Below are positions 16,351-24,674 of a DNA stretch of 64,000 bases, one piece after another. The position numbers and the translations under genes were made by a program. The DNA is from Streptomyces triculaminicus. Its GTDB lineage: Bacteria; Actinomycetota; Actinomycetes; Streptomycetales; Streptomycetaceae. The notes beneath the pieces are model-generated. The model was not told where the DNA came from, ran no database searches, and worked only from the letters and a program-made list of their open reading frames with translations. The stretch spans positions 1,116,001-1,180,000 of the forward strand of contig NZ_JAFMOF010000002.1 in assembly GCF_017349075.1 (NCBI RefSeq). Reading direction: 5' to 3'. Each line of letters starts with the position of its first letter. Positions within the stretch are counted from its first letter, which is position 1.

Positions 16351-16658
16351 CTCCGGCTGCGGGGGCCGCTACCCGCGCCCACCACGTGCTCGATGGCGTG
16401 GATGCCCTCGACCCACTCGCCGGCCTTGGTGAAGTGGCCATAGTTGATCGAAGCGCTGTTGCGGTCCTCCAGGTTGACCGAGTAGCCCTTGCGATGCCGG
16501 CGGACCTTGATGCCGCGCTCGAACGCGCCGGTCTTGCGGTGCGGCGCGGCCGCGGCCTTGATCTCGCCCGCCACGACCGTGGCGTGGGCCTTGAGAACCT
16601 GCATGACGCCGGGCATCCCGGCAACGGTCTTATGGATGTTGGGCTTCACGTACGCCAC
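16347..16658 (-). CDS. head-tail connector, gp10/DUF5403-like
   Basis: A 103-residue basic protein (RKTGAFERGIKVRRHRKGY, SINYGHFTKAG) of the kind that lies between head closure and tail terminator genes in actinophages. The GTG start has AAGGGGG at good spacing and the stop overlaps the next start. It probably helps join tail to neck. Confidence 0.65.
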   Translation of the reverse strand: MAYVKPNIHKTVAGMPGVMQVLKAHATVVAGEIKAAAAPHRKTGAFERGIKVRRHRKGYSVNLEDRNSASINYGHFTKAGEWVEGIHAIEHVVGAGSGPRSRR

Positions 16659-16983
16659 CGCTGCCCCCTTCGATCACGGCGGACAGGTAGCGAGTACGAC
16701 GTGAGGCCCCGTGCACGCGCGGCGGGTCCACCACGTGCCACAGCTCGCCGTCCATCTCGACCCGCGCCCACGCCTGCACCGCCTCGCACGGCCCGGTGAG
16801 CACCTTCCAGCGCACCGGTGCCGCCCAGCCCGTCGCCACCCCTTCCAGGGCGTCCAGGGGCTGCACGAAGGCCCGGATGGTCACAGGCCGGCCCAGGCCC
16901 GGGGCGGAGCCGCCGTACCCGTCGTCGGTCTCAGCCGGCGGGTACACCCGCAGCTCGACCGGGGCCCGGCGATCGAAGATCAC
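16630..16983 (-). CDS. head closure (neck) protein
   Basis: The GTG at 16983 overlaps the upstream stop (GTGA) and gives 117 residues, beta-rich with VELRVYPPAETDDGYGG and a final ARVEMDGELWHVVDPPR. Size, order and the YPP...DDGYGG pattern fit minor capsid/head closure proteins of siphoviruses. An upstream start is unlikely. Confidence 0.6.
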   Translation of the reverse strand: MIFDRRAPVELRVYPPAETDDGYGGSAPGLGRPVTIRAFVQPLDALEGVATGWAAPVRWKVLTGPCEAVQAWARVEMDGELWHVVDPPRVHGASRRTRYLSAVIEGGSGGVREAQHP

Positions 16984-17441
16984 ACGAGCCCCCGCTGGTC
17001 GAACGGGTCCGGGTACGGGTAGCCGGCGCACCGGTCGGTAAGGAGGACGGCCCGGACGGTCTCCAGCGAGCGCATGGCGCTGCGGCCGGACAGCCGCTCG
17101 ACCAACAGTTGCTCGCCCTTCGACAGGGAGCCGCCCACCGCGCCCTGCTCGGGCATGCGGTAGCTGTACTCACCGGCCGATTCGCTCACGAACCCTTCGG
17201 GGTTGCGCACGCGGCGTTCGGCCACCGCCAGGACGATGGCCTTGACCGCCGCCGGGACCGGCCGGGGCTGGCCGTCGACGACCGCGCCCCAGGACGGGTT
17301 CCCGTATGCCCGCACGATCGCCGAGGCGTCGTCCAGGGCGGCCTCGGCCTGCTCCCGGTCGGCCCCCGTGAAGGTGCCGCCGTAGCGGCGTTCCAGTTCG
17401 GCGAGGTCGGCGAGCCGGCCCGCGGACTGTATGTCCGTCAC
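16980..17441 (-). CDS. head-tail adaptor (gp6/gp15-like connector)
   Basis: A 153-residue helical protein directly after the capsid gene (LADLAELERRYGG, QAEAALDDASAIVRAYG, AVKAIVLAVAERRVRNPEG) matches the connector proteins that dock under the portal. GTG start. The C-terminal part with LLVERLSGRSAMRSLE is typical of this group. Confidence 0.7.
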   Translation of the reverse strand: MTDIQSAGRLADLAELERRYGGTFTGADREQAEAALDDASAIVRAYGNPSWGAVVDGQPRPVPAAVKAIVLAVAERRVRNPEGFVSESAGEYSYRMPEQGAVGGSLSKGEQLLVERLSGRSAMRSLETVRAVLLTDRCAGYPYPDPFDQRGLV

Positions 17442-17453
17442 GCGGGGCCTGCC

Positions 17454-18410
17454 TTACTTACCGGTGCCGTTGCCCTTGAGGGTGATCGGCACGTACCGGC
17501 AGAACTCCGCGAGACCGGTGATCGGGTCGGGGCCCTCGAACAGCGGCTTGGCGCCCGCGAAGACGTCGCAGATCGACAGGTCGGAAAGGCCGGCGGTGTC
17601 CCAGTCCTGAATCCAGCGCATCGCGTAGCCCTGGTAGGACTCCGAGCCCGAGTGCTTGGCGCCCATGGACGCCTGCGGGGCCCGCACGACCAGGGCGAAC
17701 GCCTCACGGGTCATCGCCAGCGCGCCGCCCTTGATGTAGTTCGACTTGAAGACCTGGAAGTTGAGGATGTCGCCGACGTTCGCGCTGCGCAGGGCCTCGG
17801 TGCTGCCGGACTGGTCGGCGCGGACGAACAGATCGTCCTTGAGCAGTTCACCGTAGAAGGCGGGCGAGACGACCAGGATGCGGCCGGTGTCCGGGACGTT
17901 GCCCTCGTCCATGGTGACGCCGGCCGCGATGATGGCCTCGCGCACCGCCTTGGCCTTGGACGGGTCGACCGTGGCCGTCTCCGGGACGGCCTTGATGGCG
18001 GCGTTCATCGGCTCCGCGATCGTGCCCTCGATGCGCTCGCCGATCTTACGGACCTGCGGGGCGAGGACCTGGGCGGCGAAGCTCTCGATGTCCAGCGTCA
18101 GCTCACGCGAGGTGACCTTGACCGGGTGAATGAAGTGGTGGTCCAGGCGGACCGGCACCGAGGACTCGCGGACGTCGAGATAGCCCTGGGTACCGCTGCC
18201 GATGTTCGGCGTGGCGGTGCCGGCGTCGTGCGCGTCCTGCGTCTGGCCCGGCTTCTTGATGTTGACGACGTTGCCCACGCCGCCGGTGAACTCGCTCTCG
18301 GCGTCCCGGTGGACCAGACGGCCCAGGACCAGCTCGGCGGCGAGGAGGGAGAGAGCCTGACGGGCGGCCTTGCCGCCCGCGTTCTCCATAGTGATGAAGC
18401 TATGAGCCAA
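17454..18410 (-). CDS. major capsid protein (P22 coat-like)
   Basis: About 318 residues with the P22 gp5-like pattern: early VLGRLVHRDAESEFTGG and NVVNIKKPGQ, a helical spine around FAAQVLAPQVRKIGERIEG, and a C-terminal FALVVRAPQASMG. It is preceded by a scaffold gene and followed by connectors. Start is uncertain: TTG at 18410 gives the N-terminus (M)AHSFITMEN, but no ribosome site is visible; TTG at 18422 and ATG at 18389 are alternatives. A hairpin lies just upstream. Confidence 0.85.
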   Translation of the reverse strand: MAHSFITMENAGGKAARQALSLLAAELVLGRLVHRDAESEFTGGVGNVVNIKKPGQTQDAHDAGTATPNIGSGTQGYLDVRESSVPVRLDHHFIHPVKVTSRELTLDIESFAAQVLAPQVRKIGERIEGTIAEPMNAAIKAVPETATVDPSKAKAVREAIIAAGVTMDEGNVPDTGRILVVSPAFYGELLKDDLFVRADQSGSTEALRSANVGDILNFQVFKSNYIKGGALAMTREAFALVVRAPQASMGAKHSGSESYQGYAMRWIQDWDTAGLSDLSICDVFAGAKPLFEGPDPITGLAEFCRYVPITLKGNGTGK

Positions 18411-18438
18411 GGGGTGGTGCAACTACTTTCGGTACGCG

Positions 18439-18459
18439 AAAGCCCCTGGGTGCAGGGGC
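18439..18459 (-). terminator. stem-loop between scaffold and capsid genes
   Basis: GCCCCTG and CAGGGGC pair around a 4-nt loop and, on the minus strand, are followed by TTTC. The T-run is weak, so it may attenuate or process the message so that capsid and scaffold are made in different amounts. Confidence 0.5.
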
Positions 18460-18477
18460 CGGGGGAAGGCGCGCGGA

Positions 18478-18975
18478 TCAGAAGCTGATGGCGCGGATGC
18501 GGCGGGTGATCGCCTCGGGGTCGTGCTCGGCCGGCGCGTCGGGCTCCAGCCCGCCCTTGCCGGTGACGGGCTTCGGGGCGACCAGTGCGGCGAGCTTGCG
18601 GGCGTCGGCGGCGATCTCCTCGGGCGTCTCGCCCCGGAGACGTGCCGCGAGGTCGGCGGGCAGGTTGACGCGGGCGGCTTCCTGGTGCCGGAGCACCGAC
18701 ACCTCCATCTCCGCCAGTCGGTTCTTGTAGTCGGCGGCTTCGGCGTCCGCCGCCTTGGCCGCGTCCGCGAGGGCGCGGGCCTCGGCCTGCGCCTTCTCGT
18801 ACAGCGCGCGGTAGTCCACCGCGGCCTCGGCCGGCTCCCCCGTCGGGGCAGGGCCAGCGGCCGGCGGCTCGGCCGGTACCGCTGCGGGCTCCTTGCCGCC
18901 GAAGACTTCGGCTGGCGTCGGGGCCGGGGCGGCCTGCGGCTGCTCGGGGGCCTCCGACGGGGTCTGCTCGCTCAC
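18478..18975 (-). CDS. capsid scaffolding protein
   Basis: A 165-residue acidic protein with an Ala/Pro/Glu-rich N-terminal half and a central coiled coil (YRALYEKAQAEARALADAAKA), ending in a basic helix (ITRRIRAISF) that would touch the coat protein. Position right before the capsid gene and composition are typical for scaffolds. GTG start. Confidence 0.8.
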   Translation of the reverse strand: MSEQTPSEAPEQPQAAPAPTPAEVFGGKEPAAVPAEPPAAGPAPTGEPAEAAVDYRALYEKAQAEARALADAAKAADAEAADYKNRLAEMEVSVLRHQEAARVNLPADLAARLRGETPEEIAADARKLAALVAPKPVTGKGGLEPDAPAEHDPEAITRRIRAISF

Positions 18976-19880
18976 GTGGTGCTGCTCTCTTTCTCAAGTT
19001 CTCGACGCCATTCGGCCAGGGTCAGGCCGTCCTTGGACTTCTCCTGCCACAGCCGCATGTAGCGCTGGTTCGCTTCGGGGAGCGTGTGGGTGCGGGTGAA
19101 GATCGGGCGCGGCTGACAGTGACAGTCAGGGTGGTAACGCTGCCCGGCCGACAGGCCGGCCGTCGTGGCCGACTTGTAGACCGCGCCCCGGCTGGCGAGC
19201 ATCGCGCACCAGGCGCACGGGTCGGCGTCGGTCTCCCGGTAGTAGCCCAGCGCCTTCGGGTCGCCGCGTACGGCCTCGGCCAGGGCTTCGCGGCCGCCGT
19301 CCTCGGCGATCTGCGATCCGGTGCGGGCGGCTTCCTGCCGGGCGGTCGTCATGACCTCGGCCAGTTCCTTCTCGAACTGCGGGTCATCGAGCCGGCCCCG
19401 CCGCTCGGCCGCGCCACGGGCCTTGTCCAGGCGGGCGGTCACCTCGCGGTGGAACGCGCCCTCGGCGCGCCGCTGCTCGGTGCGCTCGTCGTAGCCGGTC
19501 CACGGGGAGTCGTCCACCAGCAGGTGGCCACCGCGGCTCGCGGTGCCGGCCTGCGCTCCGGCCGCACGGTTGAACTCGCGCCACAGCCCTTCGAGGGTCG
19601 GCCCCTCGGCCGTGGGCGTGCCGGGCAGGTTGACGACCGTGCCGGTCTCCAGCGCGCGTAGCAGTCGGTAGAAGGCGACGGCCAGGCCGTAGGACTTCCG
19701 CCGGCCCCGGGCGACGATGGCCCGGTACTCGCGGCCCAGAGGCCCCGCACCGGTCCGTACGTCGTGTGCGGAGATGCCGGCCAGCCATGCGGTCAGGTCG
19801 GCGGCGGACTCAGCGGCTATGCGCTCCTGCGCCCGCCGGTACGCGGCTGTCGCCCGCTGTGCCGGCTCGTTCGTCGCCAT
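18972..19880 (-). CDS. minor head protein, MuF/VG15-like
   Basis: The 302-residue protein carries the MuF-type C-terminal motif with Cys and His residues (DPCAWCAMLASRG, then YHPDCHCQPRP). It overlaps the portal gene by 71 nt and precedes the scaffold, the standard order. Such proteins sit inside the capsid near the portal and may be ejected with DNA. No toxin extension is seen. Confidence 0.8.
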   Translation of the reverse strand: MATNEPAQRATAAYRRAQERIAAESAADLTAWLAGISAHDVRTGAGPLGREYRAIVARGRRKSYGLAVAFYRLLRALETGTVVNLPGTPTAEGPTLEGLWREFNRAAGAQAGTASRGGHLLVDDSPWTGYDERTEQRRAEGAFHREVTARLDKARGAAERRGRLDDPQFEKELAEVMTTARQEAARTGSQIAEDGGREALAEAVRGDPKALGYYRETDADPCAWCAMLASRGAVYKSATTAGLSAGQRYHPDCHCQPRPIFTRTHTLPEANQRYMRLWQEKSKDGLTLAEWRRELEKESSTT

Positions 19881-21279
19881 CGTTCACCCCCTCGTCGGGG
19901 GCCTTCGCCTGCTGGCTCGCGGCGATCTCGCGCAGCCGCTGTTCCTGGGCAGCCTTCCACTCCTTGACCGCCTCGTCGATGTCCGACTGCGTGAAGCCGG
20001 GGACCTTGCGCAGGACGATGCCGAGCGGGACGCCGATCTGCGACAGCTTCAGGCCGGCGTCGGCGGCCTGGGCGAAGGAGCGGTTGCCCCGGTCGGCCCA
20101 GACGACTTCGGACTCTTCGTCCTCGAAGCCGGCCCGGTCGCCGGCTACCAGGGCACACAGCCTCATGACCGATTCCCAGCTCTCGCCGAACGCGGCCTGC
20201 ACTTCGGCGACCTTGCGCATGAACGCGGACTCGGCCGCCGCAAGCGCGTCGGCCGCCATGTTGACCATGTCCGACATCACGTAGTGCGGCGGGGTCTCGG
20301 TGACCATGCAGGCGTGCTTGACCGCCATGGCTATGGAGTCCTGAAGATCCTTCGTGGACTGGGCGGGGAGCTGTCCGAACTCGGTTTCGGCGTTCGGGGA
20401 GACCAGCAGCGTGGAGGGGTCAAGGACCGGAGGGAGGAACGTCGGCTGCCCGTTCTCGTCGCGCACGGGGTCGCCGTACTCGTCCAGCACCTCCACCGGC
20501 GCGAGGCCGGTGGCGAAGCGGATCGCGAAGGCCCCGTAGTGCTGGGCGATTAGCATGTTGAGCGTCATCTGGTTGATGCGGTCCTGCGTGGTCATGACCC
20601 GTTCGACCAGTCCCTGAGTGCGGCCCTGCAAGTCGACCGCCGGCGCGAACCGCACGACCGGGCACACGCCCATGCCGTGCTGCTCGACCTTCGTGACCTT
20701 CGGGTCGCCGGCCTCGAAATCCAGGTGGTAGACGGCCTGGTCGTCGATCAGTCGGCCCGTGTGCGGCTCCTGGCCGCCGTCGCCCGGCGTGCGGTCCAGG
20801 TGCAGGGCGTACAAGGGGAAGGGGTCGAAGGTGGGGTCCTCGTAGACCGCCACGGTCTTGACCGCGTCGTACGCCCGCACCTGCGGCCGGTCCCGCTTCT
20901 CACCCGGCCGCATCCCGGGCAGGACGGTCACGTAACTGTGGCCGGCCGCGAGCGCGCCCCGGTGGACCTGGTGCTGCCGCTGGTCGAGCCGGTTGGCCTG
21001 CCACCACTTCCACTCGGGCGCGTTGGTGTCGCTGCCCGAGCGGCGGTAGCCGTCCACACCCATGGCGTTGGTCGGCGCGTCCACGATCAGCGGGACGATG
21101 TTGTCGAAGGACCGCTTCACCAGGGCCCGGAACTCCGGGTTGGCCTTCTTCGGAATGAACGGCGCGCGGTGGAAGCCCCGCAGGTACCGGTCGGCCAGGT
21201 TCAGCCGCTCGTAGTCCCGCTGGATCAGGCCACGGGCGTGGCGTGCGCGCTGCGTGAGCACGCTCGCGACCTCGGTCAA
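19810..21279 (-). CDS. portal protein (SPP1 gp6-like)
   Basis: 489 residues with the portal pattern: an N-terminal RYLRGFHRAPFIPKK region, a central stem/crown segment (RVMTTQDRINQMTLNMLIAQ, VSPNAETEFGQLP) and the helix after TETPPHYVMSDMVNMAADAL. TTG start with GAAGGG upstream. It forms the dodecameric DNA gate and docks the terminase. Confidence 0.9.
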   Translation of the reverse strand: MTEVASVLTQRARHARGLIQRDYERLNLADRYLRGFHRAPFIPKKANPEFRALVKRSFDNIVPLIVDAPTNAMGVDGYRRSGSDTNAPEWKWWQANRLDQRQHQVHRGALAAGHSYVTVLPGMRPGEKRDRPQVRAYDAVKTVAVYEDPTFDPFPLYALHLDRTPGDGGQEPHTGRLIDDQAVYHLDFEAGDPKVTKVEQHGMGVCPVVRFAPAVDLQGRTQGLVERVMTTQDRINQMTLNMLIAQHYGAFAIRFATGLAPVEVLDEYGDPVRDENGQPTFLPPVLDPSTLLVSPNAETEFGQLPAQSTKDLQDSIAMAVKHACMVTETPPHYVMSDMVNMAADALAAAESAFMRKVAEVQAAFGESWESVMRLCALVAGDRAGFEDEESEVVWADRGNRSFAQAADAGLKLSQIGVPLGIVLRKVPGFTQSDIDEAVKEWKAAQEQRLREIAASQQAKAPDEGVNDGDERAGTAGDSRVPAGAGAHSR

Positions 21280-21283
21280 GCTG

Positions 21284-22885
21284 TCAATACCCTTCGTACG
21301 CGGTCAGCTGTGCCACCGCGCGCTGTGGCTTGAGCTTGCCGGACTCGATCAGTCGCCGGCGGGCGATCCAGCACAGCAGCAGGGCTGCGTACGCATCGAC
21401 CTTGTGCCGGCTCTCGCGCGACTCCTTGCGGAAGCTGATGCCGTACTGATTCGGCCGCTTCCGGGCGTTCTCCACGTGCCTACGCAGTGTGAAGTGGCCT
21501 TGGTGCAGGAGCTGGTGGGCTTCGATGGCCCCCACCATGGCCATGTTCTCCGTGGTGATCTCGCGCTGATTGGCGCGCATGTCGTAGCCCACTGCGGACC
21601 GCGCGTTCGAGCGGATCAGCAGCTTCGGGCCGTACTTCTCGGACCACTGGGCGGTGTAGGTCTCCCAGTACGCGACGTCGGAGAGGAACGCCACCACGTT
21701 GTAGGTGGTGAAGGCGTTCGCGACGGCGTCGCTGACGACTTCCTTGTCCACCTGCCAGCCGGCCCCGGCGGGACCGTCGGGCTTTTCCCAGACGCCCAGC
21801 GGGACGCACAGCGCATCGCGCACGCGCATGGCCACCAAGGCCGTGCTGTCGTCGGCTTCGCCGCCGTCCAGGCCGAGGACGATGCGGTCGCCCGGCCGCA
21901 GGTCCCGGCCTTCGATCTCGCACCGGCCCCAGTCCTCGGGGTCGACCAGCGCGTCCTCGGCGACGGTCGTTTGGTTCAGGTACTTGCGGCGGGACTCGTC
22001 CTCGGTGGTGGACGCCGACCAGATCTCGGGCATGACCCGGTCCGGATTCACCCAGACCGCGTCGCCCCGGGCGCACAGCAGCGCGGCACGCAACTGCTCC
22101 TCGTCGCCCAGGTCGACGCCGGAGGGGGCTTCGACGCTGTCGTAATACAGGCCCGTGGCCCGGTTCTTGCCGTCGCGCTGCTTCTGGAAGTCGTACAGCG
22201 TGTTCTCGGCCACCGAGTCCTCGCCGACGACCGGGGCGTTGGTGATCTCCATGTATCGGCCGGAGACCTTGGCGGCGTTGGCCCGGATCGTGGCCGCCAG
22301 CTTGGGCCCCTGCGTGGCGGTCACCCAATGCCACGTCTCGTTCATCAGGGCGAAGCTCGGGCGCCCGCCTTCGGCTGCCCGGTAGCTCGACGCCTTGGCC
22401 TCCAGCCGGCACCGCCGGCCATCCGGCAGCGTCGCGTAACACTTCTCCTGGCCCAGATCGACCGCGTACAGCGCGATCGTCTCGTCCGTCAGCAGCCCCA
22501 GCAGGGCCGACATGGTGTTGGTGTTCTGCGTCGCCGAGGTGGCGAAGATCTGAACCCACGGCTCCTTCGCCGGCACTCCCTTGGGCGAGCCGTCCGCGCG
22601 CCAGCCGCCGAAGCGGCACGGGCCCATCAGCTCGACCCAGCACACCGACGCCATCATCGGGTCCTTGCCCCAGCCCTTGAGTCGCCTCAGCGTCCCCGAG
22701 GTGTACGTGAACTCGCCCTCGGCGTCGATGGCGTACCAGCGGGCCAGGATGCGCACCTGTTCCGGGGCGTACCGCCAGTCGGCCCGGAAGTGCCGTGCCG
22801 TCCACCGCAGGATGTCCCGGGCCAGGGTCAGCTCGGGAACGGTGTCCTCGACGGTCCGCACGGGGGCGAAGACCGGCGCGGGCAA
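21284..22885 (-). CDS. terminase large subunit
   Basis: 533 residues. The N-terminal ATPase contains RFGGWRADGSPKG and VQIFATSATQNTN; the C-terminal RNase H-like nuclease begins at IVLGLDGGEADDSTALVAM, where the Asp residues bind metal, and continues with LVDPEDW and the final HKVDAYAALLLCWIARRRL. It packages DNA and cuts at cos or pac. TTG start. It is only five bases before the portal. Confidence 0.9.
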   Translation of the reverse strand: MPAPVFAPVRTVEDTVPELTLARDILRWTARHFRADWRYAPEQVRILARWYAIDAEGEFTYTSGTLRRLKGWGKDPMMASVCWVELMGPCRFGGWRADGSPKGVPAKEPWVQIFATSATQNTNTMSALLGLLTDETIALYAVDLGQEKCYATLPDGRRCRLEAKASSYRAAEGGRPSFALMNETWHWVTATQGPKLAATIRANAAKVSGRYMEITNAPVVGEDSVAENTLYDFQKQRDGKNRATGLYYDSVEAPSGVDLGDEEQLRAALLCARGDAVWVNPDRVMPEIWSASTTEDESRRKYLNQTTVAEDALVDPEDWGRCEIEGRDLRPGDRIVLGLDGGEADDSTALVAMRVRDALCVPLGVWEKPDGPAGAGWQVDKEVVSDAVANAFTTYNVVAFLSDVAYWETYTAQWSEKYGPKLLIRSNARSAVGYDMRANQREITTENMAMVGAIEAHQLLHQGHFTLRRHVENARKRPNQYGISFRKESRESRHKVDAYAALLLCWIARRRLIESGKLKPQRAVAQLTAYEGY

Positions 22886-22911
22886 GCGCCACCCCCGTTC
22901 GGTTCAGTCGG

Positions 22912-23148
22912 TCATGTACTGGCCTCCGCGTCGCGCCGGGCCTCGGCCTCCAGCCGGGCCAGCAGCGCCGGCGGGACGTCCGCCGGGCAGGAGGTGAAGG
23001 GCTGCGTCATGTCGTGCGCCCACAGGGCCCGCGCCTGCTCGTGCGTGACGCCGCGATCAAGGCACGCCCCGTAGTAGGCGATCGTCCGGGCGATGCGCAG
23101 GGCCTCGTTCGACGGGCCGTTCCCGGCCCTGTTCTTGCGGCGGGCCAT
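22912..23148 (-). CDS. small protein between terminase subunits
   Basis: A 78-residue protein (MARRKNRAGNG, then LRIARTIAYYGACLDRGVTHEQARALWAH cut by a helical turn) starts within the stop of the upstream gene (TGATG). A basic N-terminus and helices could bind DNA. No function recognised. Its place between small and large terminase candidates suggests a packaging accessory. Confidence 0.6.
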   Translation of the reverse strand: MARRKNRAGNGPSNEALRIARTIAYYGACLDRGVTHEQARALWAHDMTQPFTSCPADVPPALLARLEAEARRDAEAST

Positions 23149-23498
23149 CAGCGGCGACCCGCCCACCGGGCACCGGCCGCCGAGCGGGAGTTGTGCCCGC
23201 GCTCGGCACCGTCGCCTTCGCCGCGGACTTTCGCCAGCAGCGCGCCGGCGGCCTGCCGGAGCTGCCGGGCCTCGGTGATGCCGGGGTGCAGGACGAACAT
23301 GCCGGCGCGGTTGCCGCCCGGCACCATCTGGCCCTCGCGGCGGACGAGGTCGTCCAGCGACGCGGCGCGGGCCAGCATGGGGGCGGCGATGTCGATCGCC
23401 GCCAGGTCCGCCGGCTCCAGCTCCAGCTCGACCTCGAACCCGTCGACGAGAGCGGCGCGGATCTTGTCCGCGTCCTTCAGCTTGGGATCGATGTGCAG
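23148..23498 (-). CDS. terminase small subunit candidate (P27-like), CTG start
   Basis: The protein has the pattern of P27-type small terminases: a helix with ARAASLDDLVRREGQMV, then MFVLHPGITEARQLRQAAG, placed two genes before the large subunit. The first ATG, at 23378, would remove the N-terminal 40 residues (KLKDADKIRAALVDG). No ATG, GTG or TTG exists upstream, but CTG at 23498 follows GAGGAG by 8 nt and gives 116 residues. Small terminases bind the packaging site; that role here is inferred. Confidence 0.6.
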   Translation of the reverse strand: MHIDPKLKDADKIRAALVDGFEVELELEPADLAAIDIAAPMLARAASLDDLVRREGQMVPGGNRAGMFVLHPGITEARQLRQAAGALLAKVRGEGDGAERGHNSRSAAGARWAGRR

Positions 23499-23996
23499 GG
23501 CGTCGTCTCCTCGGGTCTCAGTACGTGGGGGAAGCGGCTCTCGGCCAGGTGGCGCAAGGGGCGAAGCGGGGAAAAGAGGCGGCCTCGGGATCGCACAGAA
23601 ACCGAGCTGCTGTCACGCCCCGGTCAGGGAGAATCATGATCAGGGAGGCACCCCCCTGGGGTCGCGGCGCTCGCGACCACTCAGCGGCGACTGATCACGC
23701 GACGCGAACGACAAGTGATCAACAACGTTTAAGCGACAGCAAACGAGCGAGTCACACCACAAAGAGAGGTAACGCCTCGGCTCTGCCCGCCGAGGGCACG
23801 CCTCGATGGGCGCCATGCCCAAGCGACACCGGCAAGGCCCGCGCGCCAGCACTGTTCGAGAACACGTTGAGCAACGCAGCGCGCATCACCCAGCCCGGCC
23901 GTCCACACCACCGGCCACGCGCTCCGCGCGGGCCGCCCTTCCCGGTCGGCACCCAGGGGGTGCAGATGGGGCCCTGGTCGGGAACCACCCTGGGTG
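23499..23996. other. non-coding region, possible cos/packaging site
   Basis: About 500 bp between the small-terminase and HNH genes without a credible gene. It contains three TGATCA sites within 85 bp (23637, 23692, 23716), repeated cgcgac motifs and a GC-rich block cacccccctgggg. HNH and terminase genes usually flank cos in actinophages, so this is the best place for the packaging site, but no cohesive end can be read directly. Confidence 0.4.
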
Positions 23997-24335
23997 TCAT
24001 CGCAGGCCAGAGGGGGCTTGCAGCGCCCCAGGGTGGGGCCTGCGGCTGTGGGGCATCTCTCGGGCCTCGCGGGCTCGCCGTCGGCCGGCTGCCGCTTCCT
24101 GTGCCGTCTTGCGGGCGTGGTGCCAGTGACACAGCGACCACAGCGCCTCGGGCCGGTGGTCGTGCGGGTCGAAGCGGTGGTCCACCTCGGACGCTTCCTC
24201 GAAGCATGGGAGACCGGTGTCGTACCGCACCCACTGACAGAGATTCGCGTCCCGCAGCAGGACGCCGGCCCGGACGCGTGGCCAGTTGCGCGGGAGCTGA
24301 GCACGGCGGGTGCTGGTGGACCAGTTGCCGGTCAG
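23997..24335 (-). CDS. HNH endonuclease, probable CTG start
   Basis: The protein has the HNH signature: CQW...LPC, then SEVDHRFDPHDHRPE and LWSLCHWHHARKT. In actinophages such a nuclease next to the terminase aids cos cleavage and packaging. Frames starting at ATG 24356 or GTG 24407 lack ribosome sites; a CTG at 24335 just after AAGGAGG gives (M)TGNWSTSTRRAQLPRNWP, the usual N-terminus of this type, and 112 residues. The alternative ATG directly after that ribosome site is out of frame. Confidence 0.75.
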   Translation of the reverse strand: MTGNWSTSTRRAQLPRNWPRVRAGVLLRDANLCQWVRYDTGLPCFEEASEVDHRFDPHDHRPEALWSLCHWHHARKTAQEAAAGRRRAREAREMPHSRRPHPGALQAPSGLR

Positions 24336-24507
24336 ACATCCTCCTTGCTGGCACATGGGACGCTCAACGCCCCGCCCGGGGTCGAACCATGGGAGGAGAG
24401 TCACCACGGGACCGCGCCGGACGGGGCGGGTTGCAAGGCCGCGCTACGGGGCGTCGCTCCGTCTCCTGCGCACGCACGCGCGTGGCGCTCTCGGCCTTGC
24501 ACCCTGA

Positions 24508-24529
24508 TTAAGTTCGGGTGGGGTACAGC
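24508..24529. repeat. 22-nt motif, copy 2 (partner at 1985-2006)
   Basis: The sequence ttaagttcgggtggggtaca plus gc matches the copy upstream of the dNMP kinase with two differences. It lies about 170 nt upstream of the HNH start in the minus-strand sense and is a promoter or operator candidate. Confidence 0.5.
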
Positions 24530-24555
24530 AGGTGGAGCGGTCGGCACGGTGCCCC

Positions 24556-24658
24556 GCTGGGCGAACTGAACATCACGCCCAGCAGAAAAGGCGCTGCCCG
24601 TTCCTTCTTCTCCTAGTGCGTATTAGGGAAAGAGGTACGGACAGCAGCCTTTTCGCTG
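24556..24658. terminator. overlapping inverted repeats after the integrase gene
   Basis: A long imperfect stem (24580-24601 with 24637-24658; cores gaaaaggc and gccttttc) with a 35-nt loop overlaps a perfect 8-bp stem gctgggcg/cgcccagc (24556-24583). The A-run and T-run on opposite arms suit a bidirectional terminator between integrase and late operon. The stem could also be a protein-binding site. Confidence 0.55.
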
Positions 24659-24674
24659 TGCCCTCGATGCGAGG

